A stretch of 64,000 nt of DNA, taken from Hwanghaeella grinnelliae. GTDB lineage: Bacteria; Pseudomonadota; Alphaproteobacteria; UBA8366; Aestuariispiraceae. Below are positions 1-7,803 of this stretch, one piece after another. The notes below the pieces were generated by a model that saw nothing but the letters and a program-made list of their open reading frames with translations, made no database searches and was not told the DNA's origin. Numbering within the stretch: the stretch's first letter is position 1; every line of letters starts with the position of its first letter. The translations under genes were made by a program, and so were the position numbers. The DNA lies in NCBI RefSeq assembly GCF_004005845.1, contig NZ_SADE01000001.1:1984001-2048000 (forward strand), written 5' to 3'.

Positions 1-673
1 TTTCCCCTTTTATCCGCTGCACTTCCCGCTGCAGTTCCAGATGGCTGTACCGGTTGGTGATCCCTTTCGCCAACAGCTCGGCGCTGATCTGAAACTGTTC
101 ATCGACCAAGGCCAGGCTTTCTTTCGCACTAGCGTAATGGGTTTCAATCGTTCGGATTTCCTGCCGGCGCTGTTGGACCCGTTCTGACAGCGTTCCCGTC
201 TCGGCCGCCGCCTGTTGCCTGCGCGTTTCGAACATATCGCGCGCATTCGCCACTTGTTGGGGCGCCTCGTCTTCCAATTCACTCGGTATTTCCAGCGTTT
301 CAGCGCCTTTGATTTCCGCCACCAATCGGATGCGGTCTATTCGGCGCGTCCGAAGACGGGCGTTCAGTTCGGCCAGATCCGCGTCGTTCCGCGTTGTCGA
401 CAGGGACATCAACGGTTGGCCCTCACTCACGCTCTGTCCTTCACGGACCAGGATCTCTTCGACGATGCCGCCTTCAAGGTGCTGTATCTGCTTTACACGA
501 CTACTAGGTTTCACCTCGCCGACCGCGACGCTGACGATCGCCAAAGACGAGTTATTGGCCCAGACCACGAAAGCAACGCCGAGCAAGGTGAGCAGCACGA
601 TCAATAGGGCCACGCCTTTTGACATGCTTTCTTCGGCCTGCGGCGGCAACGGTTTGGTCCAAGCGACAGCCAT
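1..673 (-). CDS. Type I secretion membrane-fusion protein (HlyD family), partial
   Basis: The first 224 residues are visible; the rest lies beyond the left edge. The start is ATG at 673, immediately after the stop of the upstream ABC gene (TAAATG). A short cytoplasmic N terminus is followed by one hydrophobic segment (about residues 20-41, LLIVLLTLLGVAFVVWA). Next comes a biotinyl-lipoyl-like segment with the family pattern HLEGGIVEEILVREGQSV, then the start of a long coiled-coil hairpin. HlyD/PrtE proteins span the periplasm and join the inner-membrane ABC exporter to a TolC-type outer-membrane channel. Tight coupling to the ABC gene makes a type I secretion role near certain. No TolC homologue is inside the window. 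Confidence 0.93.
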   Translation of the reverse strand, partial: MAVAWTKPLPPQAEESMSKGVALLIVLLTLLGVAFVVWANNSSLAIVSVAVGEVKPSSRVKQIQHLEGGIVEEILVREGQSVSEGQPLMSLSTTRNDADLAELNARLRTRRIDRIRLVAEIKGAETLEIPSELEDEAPQQVANARDMFETRRQQAAAETGTLSERVQQRRQEIRTIETHYASAKESLALVDEQFQISAELLAKGITNRYSHLELQREVQRIKGE

Positions 674-2407
674 TTATCCCTGCCCTCCTTGCGACGCGGC
701 GGGTAGGTCGTTGTCTGCCAAGGCCGGTTTCACCTGTGTGTCGCGGCCCTTGCGGCCCGGCCCCTTCTTAAGGGTGGGCCTCGGTTTCTCATCCAAATCC
801 AACAGCCAATCGGCTTCGCGGATGATTGCGGGGTCGCTGGAACACACGATGATCGTCCGTCCGCTGGCGGCGAAGCTTTTCAGCAATCCACCGATGGCAG
901 CTTTTCCGGGTCCATCCAGCCCCTCCAAGGGTTCGTCAAAAATAACCAGTTTTCCGTCGGTGGTCAGGGCGCGAGCGAGCGCCAGCCGTTTTCTTTCACC
1001 TGGCGCGAAATGTCTGCCATTGTCCTCTACCGGTGTTTCCAATCCGGCCGGCATGCGCGCAACCAGATCCCTAGCCTCCGCCGCTTGAATGGCCCGGTTC
1101 AGGTCCGGTCCGTCCAGACTGGGATTCAGGATGCGAAGGTTGTCGGAAATGGTCGCGTTGAGAAGCGTCGTATCCTGGGGCAGATAACATGTCTGGGTTC
1201 GCCACCAGGGCATGGCAACTTGGCGCAGGTCCACACCGTCCACCAAGATGGCGCCCCGCAGTGGATCGCGAAGCCCCATCACCAATTCCGCAAAACTGGA
1301 TTTACCGGTCCCATTGGCGCCATGGACGATAAGAATGTCGCCGGGTTCCAAACTGAACGTAACGCCTTCAAACAGCGGCGCCGTCGTGCCGCCATAGGCA
1401 AAGGTAACGTCATCGAAGGTAAGACGCCCGGCAAAATCTCCCAGCATGGCGCCCGACTTCGCCTCCCGCGGCATTCTCTCCAATTGACGAAGTCGCGCCA
1501 ATGTTTGAGAGGCCCTTGCGAAGGTCCCTGCGGAAAAGGCCGCGCGCGAAAATCCGGCGACGGTTCTGGCAGACAGAATATTGGCGGCGATCAGGATTCC
1601 GACATCGATTTCACGTCGCACCACCAGGACGGCACCGATGCCGACCACCGCGACCGTCGTCACCGCCGTCGTGGCGTTGCTGATCGTCGATATCATGCCT
1701 CGATTATGGGCCAGCTTGCGCGCCATGGCTTGCTGCGCACGAACCGTGGTTCGCCAGCCATGCAACACGAAGGAACGCCCTGTGAAGGCCCGCACGACCC
1801 CAGGAGCGGATACGATATCGTCCTGGATCGGACCAATAGACGGGCGGTCGCTGCCTGATCTTTCCCGGGCCGCATGCTTTTCGGCCATTGCCGATGCGAT
1901 CGCGCAAAGGGACAGGAACAAGCAGGCAGATATGGTAACCCCCGCCAGCATCGGATCGATGATCAGCAACGCAATGATCAATACGATGGTGAAAGGAACG
2001 TCCAGAACCGTATTGATCGAGGGCGCGCTAAAGGCCCCCTGCACGACCTCCAGATCCATCATCAACCGGCGTTTGGTGGCAGTCTTGACCGACTCCGAAT
2101 GACCCAGGCGTGTGTCGGTCAACGCCTCGCCCAATTTGCGCGCCAACTCATCATCAGCCTTGACCGAGACGTTGTTCGCGATCCGCAGCCGTGCCCAGCG
2201 AAGCAGGAATTCCATAACGATTGCCATCAGCGCGCCGGACGCCAAGGTGAACAACGTTCCATCCACCCCAAAAGCGACGTAACGGTTCAGCACCTGCATG
2301 ACGTAGATCGGGGGCACCAGCATCAGGATGCTGATCACGAAGGACGACAGCAACAACAACGCTGCCACACCCGGTCGAGACAGCAATCGTGCAATCAGTT
2401 CAATCAT
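674..2407 (-). CDS. Type I secretion ABC transporter ATPase/permease (PrtD-like)
   Basis: 577 residues. The N-terminal half is a transmembrane domain without a C39 peptidase or C39-like domain, as in the PrtD/AprD class that exports RTX proteins. The C-terminal half is a complete nucleotide-binding domain: Walker A GANGTGKSS near residue 362, ABC signature FAPGERKRLALARAL near 468, Walker B LVIFDEP near 490. Its stop abuts the HlyD start, and it lies 88 bases downstream of a large FecR-domain gene whose product ends in a serralysin-like secretion tail. The expected role is ATP-driven one-step export of the two upstream repeat proteins. The signature motif is FAPGE rather than the textbook LSGGQ, which is common in this class. 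Confidence 0.95.
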   Translation of the reverse strand: MIELIARLLSRPGVAALLLLSSFVISILMLVPPIYVMQVLNRYVAFGVDGTLFTLASGALMAIVMEFLLRWARLRIANNVSVKADDELARKLGEALTDTRLGHSESVKTATKRRLMMDLEVVQGAFSAPSINTVLDVPFTIVLIIALLIIDPMLAGVTISACLFLSLCAIASAMAEKHAARERSGSDRPSIGPIQDDIVSAPGVVRAFTGRSFVLHGWRTTVRAQQAMARKLAHNRGMISTISNATTAVTTVAVVGIGAVLVVRREIDVGILIAANILSARTVAGFSRAAFSAGTFARASQTLARLRQLERMPREAKSGAMLGDFAGRLTFDDVTFAYGGTTAPLFEGVTFSLEPGDILIVHGANGTGKSSFAELVMGLRDPLRGAILVDGVDLRQVAMPWWRTQTCYLPQDTTLLNATISDNLRILNPSLDGPDLNRAIQAAEARDLVARMPAGLETPVEDNGRHFAPGERKRLALARALTTDGKLVIFDEPLEGLDGPGKAAIGGLLKSFAASGRTIIVCSSDPAIIREADWLLDLDEKPRPTLKKGPGRKGRDTQVKPALADNDLPAASQGGQG

Positions 2408-2495
2408 AAATCTCGACGATGCGGCTGTTGTTGTCGGGGCGGGCTACCTGTCTACCACAAACAGACCAGTGCCGCCCAGTCCGGTTTGAAAAGCC

Positions 2496-5400
2496 CTAGA
2501 ACGCAAAATCGCCGGACGACAGGTCCGTATCGACAATACCGTTCATGACAATTTCCAAGTCCGCGTTGGCATCACCGTCAATATCGATTTCAAGCGACTC
2601 GGTTCCGTTCACGAACCGCGACGAAGCAGTGCCGCCGCCGGTAAACGCGCCCGCACCATTGTAGAAGAAGTTGCCGACACCGAAGGCGGTGATGTCTAGC
2701 TTGTCGGTACCCACTTCGAAATTCGTGATGGTTTCCGCCCCATTCCCGACCCCGTCGGCAACGGCATCCGCGAAGGCCGTGAAAAAGATGAAATCGGTGG
2801 CACCGGTCGCACCTGAGAAAATGTCGTCGCCCAGGCCCAAGGTGATATCGCCAGCCGTACTATCCACGATGTTGATCGTATCGTTACCGGCGCTGCCGAA
2901 AATGATGTCGACTTCGGTGACATTTACTGTGTCGCCGCCCGTCAACAACTCAAGCGTATCTCCGCCGCCGACAGCCCCGTTGTAGTTCTCGACGCCTGAG
3001 ATACGCACACTATTCGGCGATCCAAGTAGTGTGACTGTATCGTTGCCACCGCCGGTAAAGATGATATCCCCGATGCTCCCGCCGACGTTCTCCAACGACA
3101 GATTTATACCGGCGGCCGTGTTCCCACTTATCTTTTCGAAATCTTGGATCGTTGCCTGGACGTTTGTGCCGTCCTGGAGGATCAATTCATCCAGATCGCC
3201 ACCGGCCCCGTCACCGTTGTAAATGGCACCGCTTAAGATATCGCCCTGTACGGTAACGATGTCGTCGCCGATTCCACCGTTAAACTGTTGCAGATCCTGG
3301 ACGGAGATGATGTTTCCGCCATTCGATAGGGCCAGACTGTCGGAATCACTCTGCGAGCCTAAATCGAACAATGTATCGGTGGCGATATTGGTTTCCACGA
3401 AGATCGATTCAGTCGTTCCGTCGACACCGAAGACTTGTTCAAAATCGAGGATTGTAGCGGAATTCGTCGATCCGGGCACAAGCTGCAACGTATCGAAACC
3501 GCCCTGACCGTTAAACGTGTTTCCGGCCACCAAATTGTTCAGCACTTCGATCGTATCATCGCCCGTGCTGCCATTAACGCTCTCGATATTTGTGACCGCT
3601 ACATCGTTGTTTACATTGGCGAGATTCAGAACATCGAACCCGGCGCCCAGATTGATCAGTGTTTGGAAGGAAACGTCGATGCCACCTTCCAAATTCAGCG
3701 TGTCTGCCGAAGCACTTCCGAGGATCTCTTCAAAATGAGCGATATTCGCCGAGTTCACGCCGTCGAGAAGCCGAAGAACATCGGCGTCACCATCCGCACC
3801 GCCGCTATAAGCAGACCCTGTCAGCAGCACCGATCCCAGCGTGATGTCGTCCGTTCCCCCCGACCCAATAAAGTTCTCGACATCGGTCAATGTGTTGATC
3901 GTCGATCCCACTACGAAACTGGCATCGACCGTATCGATGCCGCCGCCGAGGGCGATTTGGCCAGCATTTGATGTTCCCAGGATAACGTTGTCATTCCCGG
4001 TGCCGCCGAAGATGTTGTTGAGATCGAAAATCTTGACGGAGTTCGCGACGCCATCGGCTAGATTGACCTGGTCCCCATCGCCGAAAAGGCCAAGGTCGAT
4101 TTCCAACCCGACCTGCGCATCGAAGAAGGTCACTATTTCAAACGGTCCGCCATTGACACCGGTGAGCAGTTCCACGCCGGCGAAGACCGAAAAATTATAT
4201 GTGCCGCCGTTCTGGTTCAGGATGACTTCGTCAGACCCGGCACCGAGATCAATGCCGCTGGTTAAGGTGTCGTCCAAGAATATCTGGTCGTTGCCAGCAC
4301 CGCCGAAGATGAACTCCGTATCCAGGAATGTAGCAACGTTGCCGCCGCCGGCCAGGGTGACGTCGTCAGTTCCGACCCCCATGTCGATCAGAATTGGCGT
4401 TCCGCCGACGGGCGCTTCGAAAACCACGGACTCGTTGCCGGTATCGCCAATAACCTGATCGAAGTTGACGATGGTCGCGCTGTTGATGGACCCCAGGGCC
4501 AAGGTAAGTTGTCCGCCCCCGCTTCCGCCATCAAACACAGATCCTGTCGTTAGGTCCGACAGCATCGTCACATCGTCGAAAGAGGCACCGCCGGTAAACT
4601 GTTCGATGCTATCCAGGCTGAAGAAGCCCGTGCCGCCATCGCCATTGATGACATGATCGAAGTCGCCCGTGGAAATATCGGTTATCGTTACGCTGGCGCC
4701 TGCGTTCAATACGGTGATGACATCGTTGCCGAAACCGCCGTCGGTGAACTCGACATTGGTGATGGTCAGGATGTTGCCGCCGTCCGCAAGGTTCAGAATG
4801 TCTGAACCCGCACCCAAATCGACTTCGACGGGCGATCCCCCGACCGTGTTTTCGAAGGTCAGGTTTTCGTTGCCGGCGCCGCCGAATATCTGTTCGAAAT
4901 CAAAAATCGCGGCAACGTTGGAGGAACCACCGAATAATGTCAGAACATCGGCGCCCGCGCCGCCGTCGTAGACCGAACCGGCAAACAGGTCCGACCCCAA
5001 GGTGACGTTATCCACGCCAGCGGATCCTTGATATTGTTCGATGCTTACAGCCTGGCCAATCGTGAAGTTGCCTGCCCCGGTCGCATCCAGCGTGTCAAAC
5101 CCGCCCCCCAGATCGAACAAACCGGCGACATCTGACAGCACCCCGACGTCGTCATCGGCGGTGCCGCCAAAAAGCGTTTCCAAATCCTGCACCCGCAAGA
5201 TGTTGAATGCACCATTGGCAAGGCGGAGGACGTCGAGGTCGGGAACGTTACCAAGATCGAACAAGGCATCATCGGTAATGACTGTTTCCAAAGTCAGGTC
5301 GTCCGTCGTTCCAACCACACCGTTGACGGTTTCGAAATTGACGATGGTCCCGACATTCACCCCACCGGCCAAATTGAGGATATCAGTGTCTCCCGGCCCG

Positions 5401-7397
5401 CCACCATCGAAGATGTCGCCTGCCGCCAGTGTGGTCAGAAGGGTGATTTCGTCATTCCCCAATGACCCGATGTAGGTCTCTACGTTGCTGACATCTATCT
5501 GAAACGTCAGGTCCGACCCGGCGCCGCCGAAATCGACGATATCGGCACCGCCCAATAGATCGATCGACCCGCTGAAGGTGTCCCCGGTGGTATTTGCGAA
5601 GGTAACCGGGAAGACGGCATCGATGCCGCTGTCGTCGACGATGGTCAATGTATTGTTCACCGCGTCGCCCAGCACATTTCCGTTGAAGCTGCCGCCTAGC
5701 GCATCAAAGTTGACGGCGCCCGGCCCTTGGATCGTGATATTGTGCGTGTCACCGCTATTCAGGACGAAGTTGAAGAAGACGGTTTCAACACCATCGACCG
5801 TGAACGTATGGGGGCCTGCCGTATCAAGAACGGCGAATTGCGGCGATGCGGGGCCGTTATCGATGAAACTGTCACCGTCCGTCAAACCCGTGAACCGTAC
5901 GACCTCATTCGCCAATCCGAAGGTGAACGTTTCGGCCCCTGCAGTCAGCGGGAAGGTCGGGACAGACGACTGGACCGGCGGCGGGTCTTCGGGGGTTGGA
6001 TCGGTCACAACCGGCGGGGGGTCATCAGTGCCCCCAGTATCCGTCGGAGACGTCGCCGGCGGTGGTGGCGGTGGCGGCGGTGGTGGCGGTGGTGGTGGCG
6101 GTGGAGGTGGCGGTCCCGGCAGAATGGGGCCAGGTCCTGTGGGCCCCGGTCCAGGCCCTGTGGGCCCCGGTCCAGGGCCATCGCCCGGCCCGTCATCGCC
6201 CGGTCCGTCATCACCCGGTCCGTCATCACCCGGTCCGTCATCGCCCGGTCCGTCATCGCCCGGTCCGTCATCGCCCGGTCCGTCATCGCCCGGTCCGTCA
6301 TCACCCGGTCCGTCATCGCCCGGTCCGTCATCGCCTGGCCCGTCATCGCCTGGCCCGTCATCACCCGGTCCGTCATCGCCCGGCCCGTCTTCACCCGGCC
6401 CGTCTTCACTCGGCCCGTCTTCACCCGGCCCGTCTTCACCCGGCCCGTCTTCACCCGGCTCGCCGTCTACATCTTCTTCACCATCCTCTGCAGCGTCTTC
6501 CTCGCCTTCGGCGGCGTCCGCATCGGCATTCTCGCCCGCGTCGCCTTCCTGACCGTCCTCATTGCCTTCTTCATCTGCCCCGTCTTCGGCGGCACCCTCG
6601 CCTTCGCCGGATTCTGTGTTCTCACCGGTTCGATTGCCAGTGCCGCTTGCGGGCAGGTTCTGGTTGGCGGGAAGCGATACAGGCAGATCTCGCAGGGCGG
6701 CGCCAAAACGGGATTGGATTTCGCCCAGGGATTGCGTCGTCGGCGAGCTCGGCGGCGCGAAGGGGTCGGATGTGTTCGTGTATGAGTTCGGGGTGGTGAG
6801 CGAAACCGTGCCGCCCGGTGTGGTGACGGTCAATTCGCCGACCTGCTGGCCCGGCTCCTGCAGCAGGACGACTTCATCGTCATCCCCCGCGCCGGCCGTG
6901 CCCCGGATACCGATCGTCGCCGTCGGCGTGACGATCGACATGTTGTTTTCGCCGGATTTCGCGACCTGGCCACTGACGAAGGAGAACGCCCCCTGCGCCA
7001 GGTTCATCACCATATTGCTGTCGGCGCCGCCGGCGTCATAGACAAAGCTGTCGATGGTCAGGCGGGCGTCCGCGCCCAGCGAAAAGGAACTGCCGTCTTC
7101 GAATTGCAGGCCGACACCACTACCGGCGGCGGTTTCGAACGTATCGTCTTGGAATACCGGGGTGCCGAGTTCCGCCTGAACCGTTTCACCCGACGCGCGA
7201 ATGATCGTCGCTTGTCCAGTCAGGTTCGAAACAGTCCCGATACTGGCAGCGCCTTGCGAGAGTTGGACCTGCCCTGCCGGTTCGGAGAATTGGGATCCTT
7301 GAGAGGATAGCGATTGAGCGATCTGGACATGGTCGTTCTGACCCCGATCGAATTCTGACGGCGCGCCGCGCTCTTCCCCTAAGATGATGTCAGGCAT
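2496..7397 (-). CDS. Giant FecR-domain repeat protein, probable type I secretion substrate
   Basis: 1633 residues with no Sec signal. Order of parts: FecR-like domain (about residues 53-215, containing TPTATIGIRGT); an acidic segment; about 19 copies of a pentapeptide DGPG(D/E) (about 312-405); a proline run (about 426-447); then about 1100 residues of roughly 40-50-residue repeats of the type DLGxGxDxLxLxxGxN ending in GGxGND. These resemble degenerate RTX calcium-binding repeats. The C terminus (TDKLDITAF, then GTESLEIDIDGDANADLEI, ending DFAF) matches the serralysin-type uncleaved type I secretion signal. An AAAGGG ribosome site precedes the ATG. The gene lies directly upstream of the ABC/HlyD genes. 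A surface adhesin or matrix protein is likely, but no binding target can be named. Confidence 0.88.
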   Translation of the reverse strand: MPDIILGEERGAPSEFDRGQNDHVQIAQSLSSQGSQFSEPAGQVQLSQGAASIGTVSNLTGQATIIRASGETVQAELGTPVFQDDTFETAAGSGVGLQFEDGSSFSLGADARLTIDSFVYDAGGADSNMVMNLAQGAFSFVSGQVAKSGENNMSIVTPTATIGIRGTAGAGDDDEVVLLQEPGQQVGELTVTTPGGTVSLTTPNSYTNTSDPFAPPSSPTTQSLGEIQSRFGAALRDLPVSLPANQNLPASGTGNRTGENTESGEGEGAAEDGADEEGNEDGQEGDAGENADADAAEGEEDAAEDGEEDVDGEPGEDGPGEDGPGEDGPSEDGPGEDGPGDDGPGDDGPGDDGPGDDGPGDDGPGDDGPGDDGPGDDGPGDDGPGDDGPGDDGPGDDGPGDDGPGDGPGPGPTGPGPGPTGPGPILPGPPPPPPPPPPPPPPPPPPPATSPTDTGGTDDPPPVVTDPTPEDPPPVQSSVPTFPLTAGAETFTFGLANEVVRFTGLTDGDSFIDNGPASPQFAVLDTAGPHTFTVDGVETVFFNFVLNSGDTHNITIQGPGAVNFDALGGSFNGNVLGDAVNNTLTIVDDSGIDAVFPVTFANTTGDTFSGSIDLLGGADIVDFGGAGSDLTFQIDVSNVETYIGSLGNDEITLLTTLAAGDIFDGGGPGDTDILNLAGGVNVGTIVNFETVNGVVGTTDDLTLETVITDDALFDLGNVPDLDVLRLANGAFNILRVQDLETLFGGTADDDVGVLSDVAGLFDLGGGFDTLDATGAGNFTIGQAVSIEQYQGSAGVDNVTLGSDLFAGSVYDGGAGADVLTLFGGSSNVAAIFDFEQIFGGAGNENLTFENTVGGSPVEVDLGAGSDILNLADGGNILTITNVEFTDGGFGNDVITVLNAGASVTITDISTGDFDHVINGDGGTGFFSLDSIEQFTGGASFDDVTMLSDLTTGSVFDGGSGGGQLTLALGSINSATIVNFDQVIGDTGNESVVFEAPVGGTPILIDMGVGTDDVTLAGGGNVATFLDTEFIFGGAGNDQIFLDDTLTSGIDLGAGSDEVILNQNGGTYNFSVFAGVELLTGVNGGPFEIVTFFDAQVGLEIDLGLFGDGDQVNLADGVANSVKIFDLNNIFGGTGNDNVILGTSNAGQIALGGGIDTVDASFVVGSTINTLTDVENFIGSGGTDDITLGSVLLTGSAYSGGADGDADVLRLLDGVNSANIAHFEEILGSASADTLNLEGGIDVSFQTLINLGAGFDVLNLANVNNDVAVTNIESVNGSTGDDTIEVLNNLVAGNTFNGQGGFDTLQLVPGSTNSATILDFEQVFGVDGTTESIFVETNIATDTLFDLGSQSDSDSLALSNGGNIISVQDLQQFNGGIGDDIVTVQGDILSGAIYNGDGAGGDLDELILQDGTNVQATIQDFEKISGNTAAGINLSLENVGGSIGDIIFTGGGNDTVTLLGSPNSVRISGVENYNGAVGGGDTLELLTGGDTVNVTEVDIIFGSAGNDTINIVDSTAGDITLGLGDDIFSGATGATDFIFFTAFADAVADGVGNGAETITNFEVGTDKLDITAFGVGNFFYNGAGAFTGGGTASSRFVNGTESLEIDIDGDANADLEIVMNGIVDTDLSSGDFAF
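6056..6118. repeat. GGTGGC microsatellite coding polyproline
   Basis: A stretch built of ggtggc/ggcggt units that encodes an uninterrupted run of about 19 prolines in the 1633-residue protein, between the DGPGD repeat and the RTX-like region. It is slippage-prone sequence. A similar but shorter proline tract sits at the same place in the paralogue (around 9525-9575). Confidence 0.85.
6182..6462. repeat. 15-bp tandem repeat coding DGPG(D/E)
   Basis: About 19 imperfect copies of a 15-base unit (plus-strand form ccgtcatcgcccggt) inside the 1633-residue FecR protein gene. The unit is a multiple of three, so copy-number change keeps the reading frame and only lengthens or shortens an acidic Gly-Pro linker. 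The copies fall into tcatcg, tcatca and tcttca subtypes that run in blocks, which suggests expansion by local duplication. Confidence 0.95.
6775..7262. repeat. Long direct repeat (FecR domain), copy 1
   Basis: This stretch encodes the FecR domain and matches 10097-10584 at a constant offset of 3322 bases, with only scattered, mostly third-position differences. The two copies are in the same orientation. Recombination between them would delete about 3.3 kb and fuse the two FecR genes. Confidence 0.85.
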
Positions 7398-7803
7398 TCT
7401 ACCCTTTACTCCGAACGTTCATCCGGTCCGCTCGATCCGCCCGAATACACACCGTTCCGGTGTGTGATGCGCGGCTCGTCTTACCGGTTATGACCCGCCC
7501 CCAATACGAAAATCATCATAGGTAACGTGGTTATTTATTTGCAAATAAATTGCCAAATAATAGACCTTTTTTACCTAAAACACCGAACTAACGCACAACT
7601 CTACCGCAGTCACGGTAAGAAGATACCAACAAATGGATTACCTTCCCTTGTGACTAATACTTAAGACGCACTAAATTCTGTTGGATGGAATAGCCGATAG
7701 CCACCCGTCCGGGACGACGAGTGTCGGCGAAATACATTAACCGAAGCTTAAGTTTATGGAGAACGACGCCTGGTCGTTGCGGAGGACCCTGTATTTCCGG
7801 AAA
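7398..7803. other. Intergenic region between two FecR-domain genes
   Basis: A 406-base gap, clearly more AT-rich than its surroundings. It should hold the promoter of the downstream FecR gene and the end of the upstream one. The only strong structure I see is the AT-rich palindrome at 7529-7554. No convincing small gene and no T-run hairpin terminator was found. Confidence 0.6.
7529..7554. promoter_or_regulatory. Near-perfect AT-rich palindrome, candidate operator
   Basis: The core ATTTATTTGCAAATAAAT (7533-7550) is a perfect 18-base palindrome. It is flanked, after two mismatched pairs, by GG on the left and CC on the right. It lies about 130 bases upstream of the start of the 1633-residue FecR protein gene, in an AT-rich gap. 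The shape fits a dimeric repressor or activator site; no regulator can be assigned from sequence alone. Confidence 0.5.

Noticed and set aside
6182-6462. Repeat array that could look like a CRISPR
   Set aside because: The units are contiguous 15-base copies without spacers and are translated as part of a protein; no cas genes are near.
5578-6799. Several long plus-strand frames rich in Pro-Ser-Ser-Pro-Gly or Arg-His repeats
   Set aside because: They are read from the 15-base tandem repeat and its surroundings in other frames; a period divisible by three keeps all frames open.
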